A stretch of 33,470 bases of DNA from Candidatus Alkanophaga volatiphilum (GTDB lineage: Archaea > Halobacteriota > Syntropharchaeia > Alkanophagales > B39-G2), in assembly GCA_029259545.1 (NCBI GenBank), contig JAPHEE010000020.1, positions 1-33,470 on the forward strand, given 5' to 3'. Both the position numbers and the translations under genes were made by a program. The notes beneath the pieces were generated by a model that was not told the origin of the DNA, searched no databases, and worked only from the letters and a program-made list of their open reading frames with translations. Of the stretch, positions 32,874 to 33,470 are shown in pieces. Each line of letters starts with the position of its first letter. The first letter of the stretch is position 1.

Positions 32874-33470
32874 CTTTCAATCCCACCTTGGTCTGATTTC
32901 TTCAAACAAGCTCGTGAAGGTCAATGTACGCCGCAATCGCTTTCAATCCCACCTTGGTCTGATTTCTTCGCTCGGAATCGCACGCATCTTCGGCTACTTC
33001 ACACCTTTCAATCCCACCTTGGTCTGATTTCTTCCTGCTGCCCTCGTGGTTACTGGAACGACGCCGAACAGCTTTCAATCCCACCTTGGTCTGATTTCTT
33101 CGGGTGTCGCCCGGAAGGTACGTGCACCTGAGCGATAACTTTCAATCCCACCTTGGTCTGATTTCTTCAAAGAGGAGAAAGGACCCAAGACGACGATAAG
33201 GTACCGTGCCTTTCAATCCCACCTTGGTCTGATTTCTTCCTGAAAGGTGCGACGAATGCGGGTGTGATAGCTCGACTTTCAATCCCACCTTGGTCTGATT
33301 TCTTCAGAAGCAAAAAGCAAAAGCAAAAGCGCCCGTCACGACGCTTTCAATCCCACCTTGGTCTGATTTCTTCGTCTCCGACGCCATAAGCACCATCACG
33401 TCCAAGATTTCTTTCAATCCCACCTTGGTCTGATTTCTTCGATTCGTGCTCGGCTGGGTTCTCGGCTGCT
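32874..33470 (-). CRISPR. CRISPR array, leader-distal end, nine 30-bp repeats visible
   Basis: The repeat is 30 bp, starting CTTTCAATCCCACC and ending GGTCTGATTTCTTC on the plus strand, and is identical in all nine copies (starts 32874, 32940, 33005, 33072, 33139, 33210, 33276, 33344, 33411). Complete spacers are 36, 35, 37, 37, 41, 36, 38 and 37 bp; a ninth is cut by the window end. On the minus strand the repeat ends ATTGAAAG, the usual crRNA 5' handle of archaeal type I and III systems, so transcription runs right to left and the leader and newest spacers lie beyond 33470. The repeat closely resembles those of Archaeoglobus (from memory). No cas genes are in the window. Confidence 0.98.

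Noticed and set aside
32902-33084. 60-codon minus-strand ORF
   Set aside because: It spans CRISPR repeats and spacers and is not a gene.

Overview
The window is archaeal. It encodes chorismate synthase, RadB, GatB, a DRG-type GTPase, the wyosine enzyme Taw1, an archaeal-type S-adenosylhomocysteine hydrolase, a cupin phosphoglucose isomerase and a WtpABC-type oxyanion importer. Promoters are TATA-like and often lie close to the start codon. Genes for methanofuran (mfnE) and coenzyme F420 (cofC) imply C1-cofactor metabolism, and an acyl-CoA dehydrogenase implies acid or alkane oxidation. This combination suggests a euryarchaeon of the Archaeoglobi/Syntropharchaeia/Methanophagales kind; that placement is inference.

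Layout. 1-5800: end of mfnE, a TIM-barrel protein, a secreted beta-helix protein, a hairpin-rich GC-rich gap, aroC, a small ThiF-like gene and cofC. 5960-6870: a graveyard of IS200/IS605-type ends. 6880-12660: radB and nfeD (divergent), a complete tnpB-only insertion sequence, a small exported protein, an S4-methyltransferase and a membrane matrixin-like protease. 12711-12861: a two-hairpin H/ACA guide RNA. 12970-17800: gatB, a small Cys-rich protein, an acyl-CoA dehydrogenase with a C-terminal winged-helix-like extension, and a DRG GTPase. 17790-22550: AmrS-like radical SAM, a short non-autonomous element, taw1, a phosphodiesterase-like gene and a small exported protein cut by the next insertion. 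22508-23697: second tnpB element, lying directly before the S-adenosylhomocysteine hydrolase gene. 25180-28040: second radical SAM protein, phosphoglucose isomerase, M50 protease, tRNA-Gln with a D-loop insertion, and another non-autonomous element. 28051-31611: wtpCBA with a divergent ModE-like regulator. 31969-33470: P-loop ATPase, a 17-codon HAD remnant, and the leader-distal end of a CRISPR array that runs off the window.

The strongest findings are four. First, the H/ACA RNA pockets fit the 23S rRNA sites equivalent to E. coli U1915 and U2586. Second, a family of at least seven IS right ends keeps one hairpin while its sequence changes, as expected for a TnpB guide-RNA scaffold; the two TnpB proteins here are both atypical (one lacks the zinc finger, the other lacks the usual RuvC-II Glu). 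Third, tRNA-Gln(CUG) carries about 33 extra bases in the D-loop. Fourth, the CRISPR array abuts a HAD gene truncated just after its catalytic motif. No cas genes and no tnpA are present in the window.
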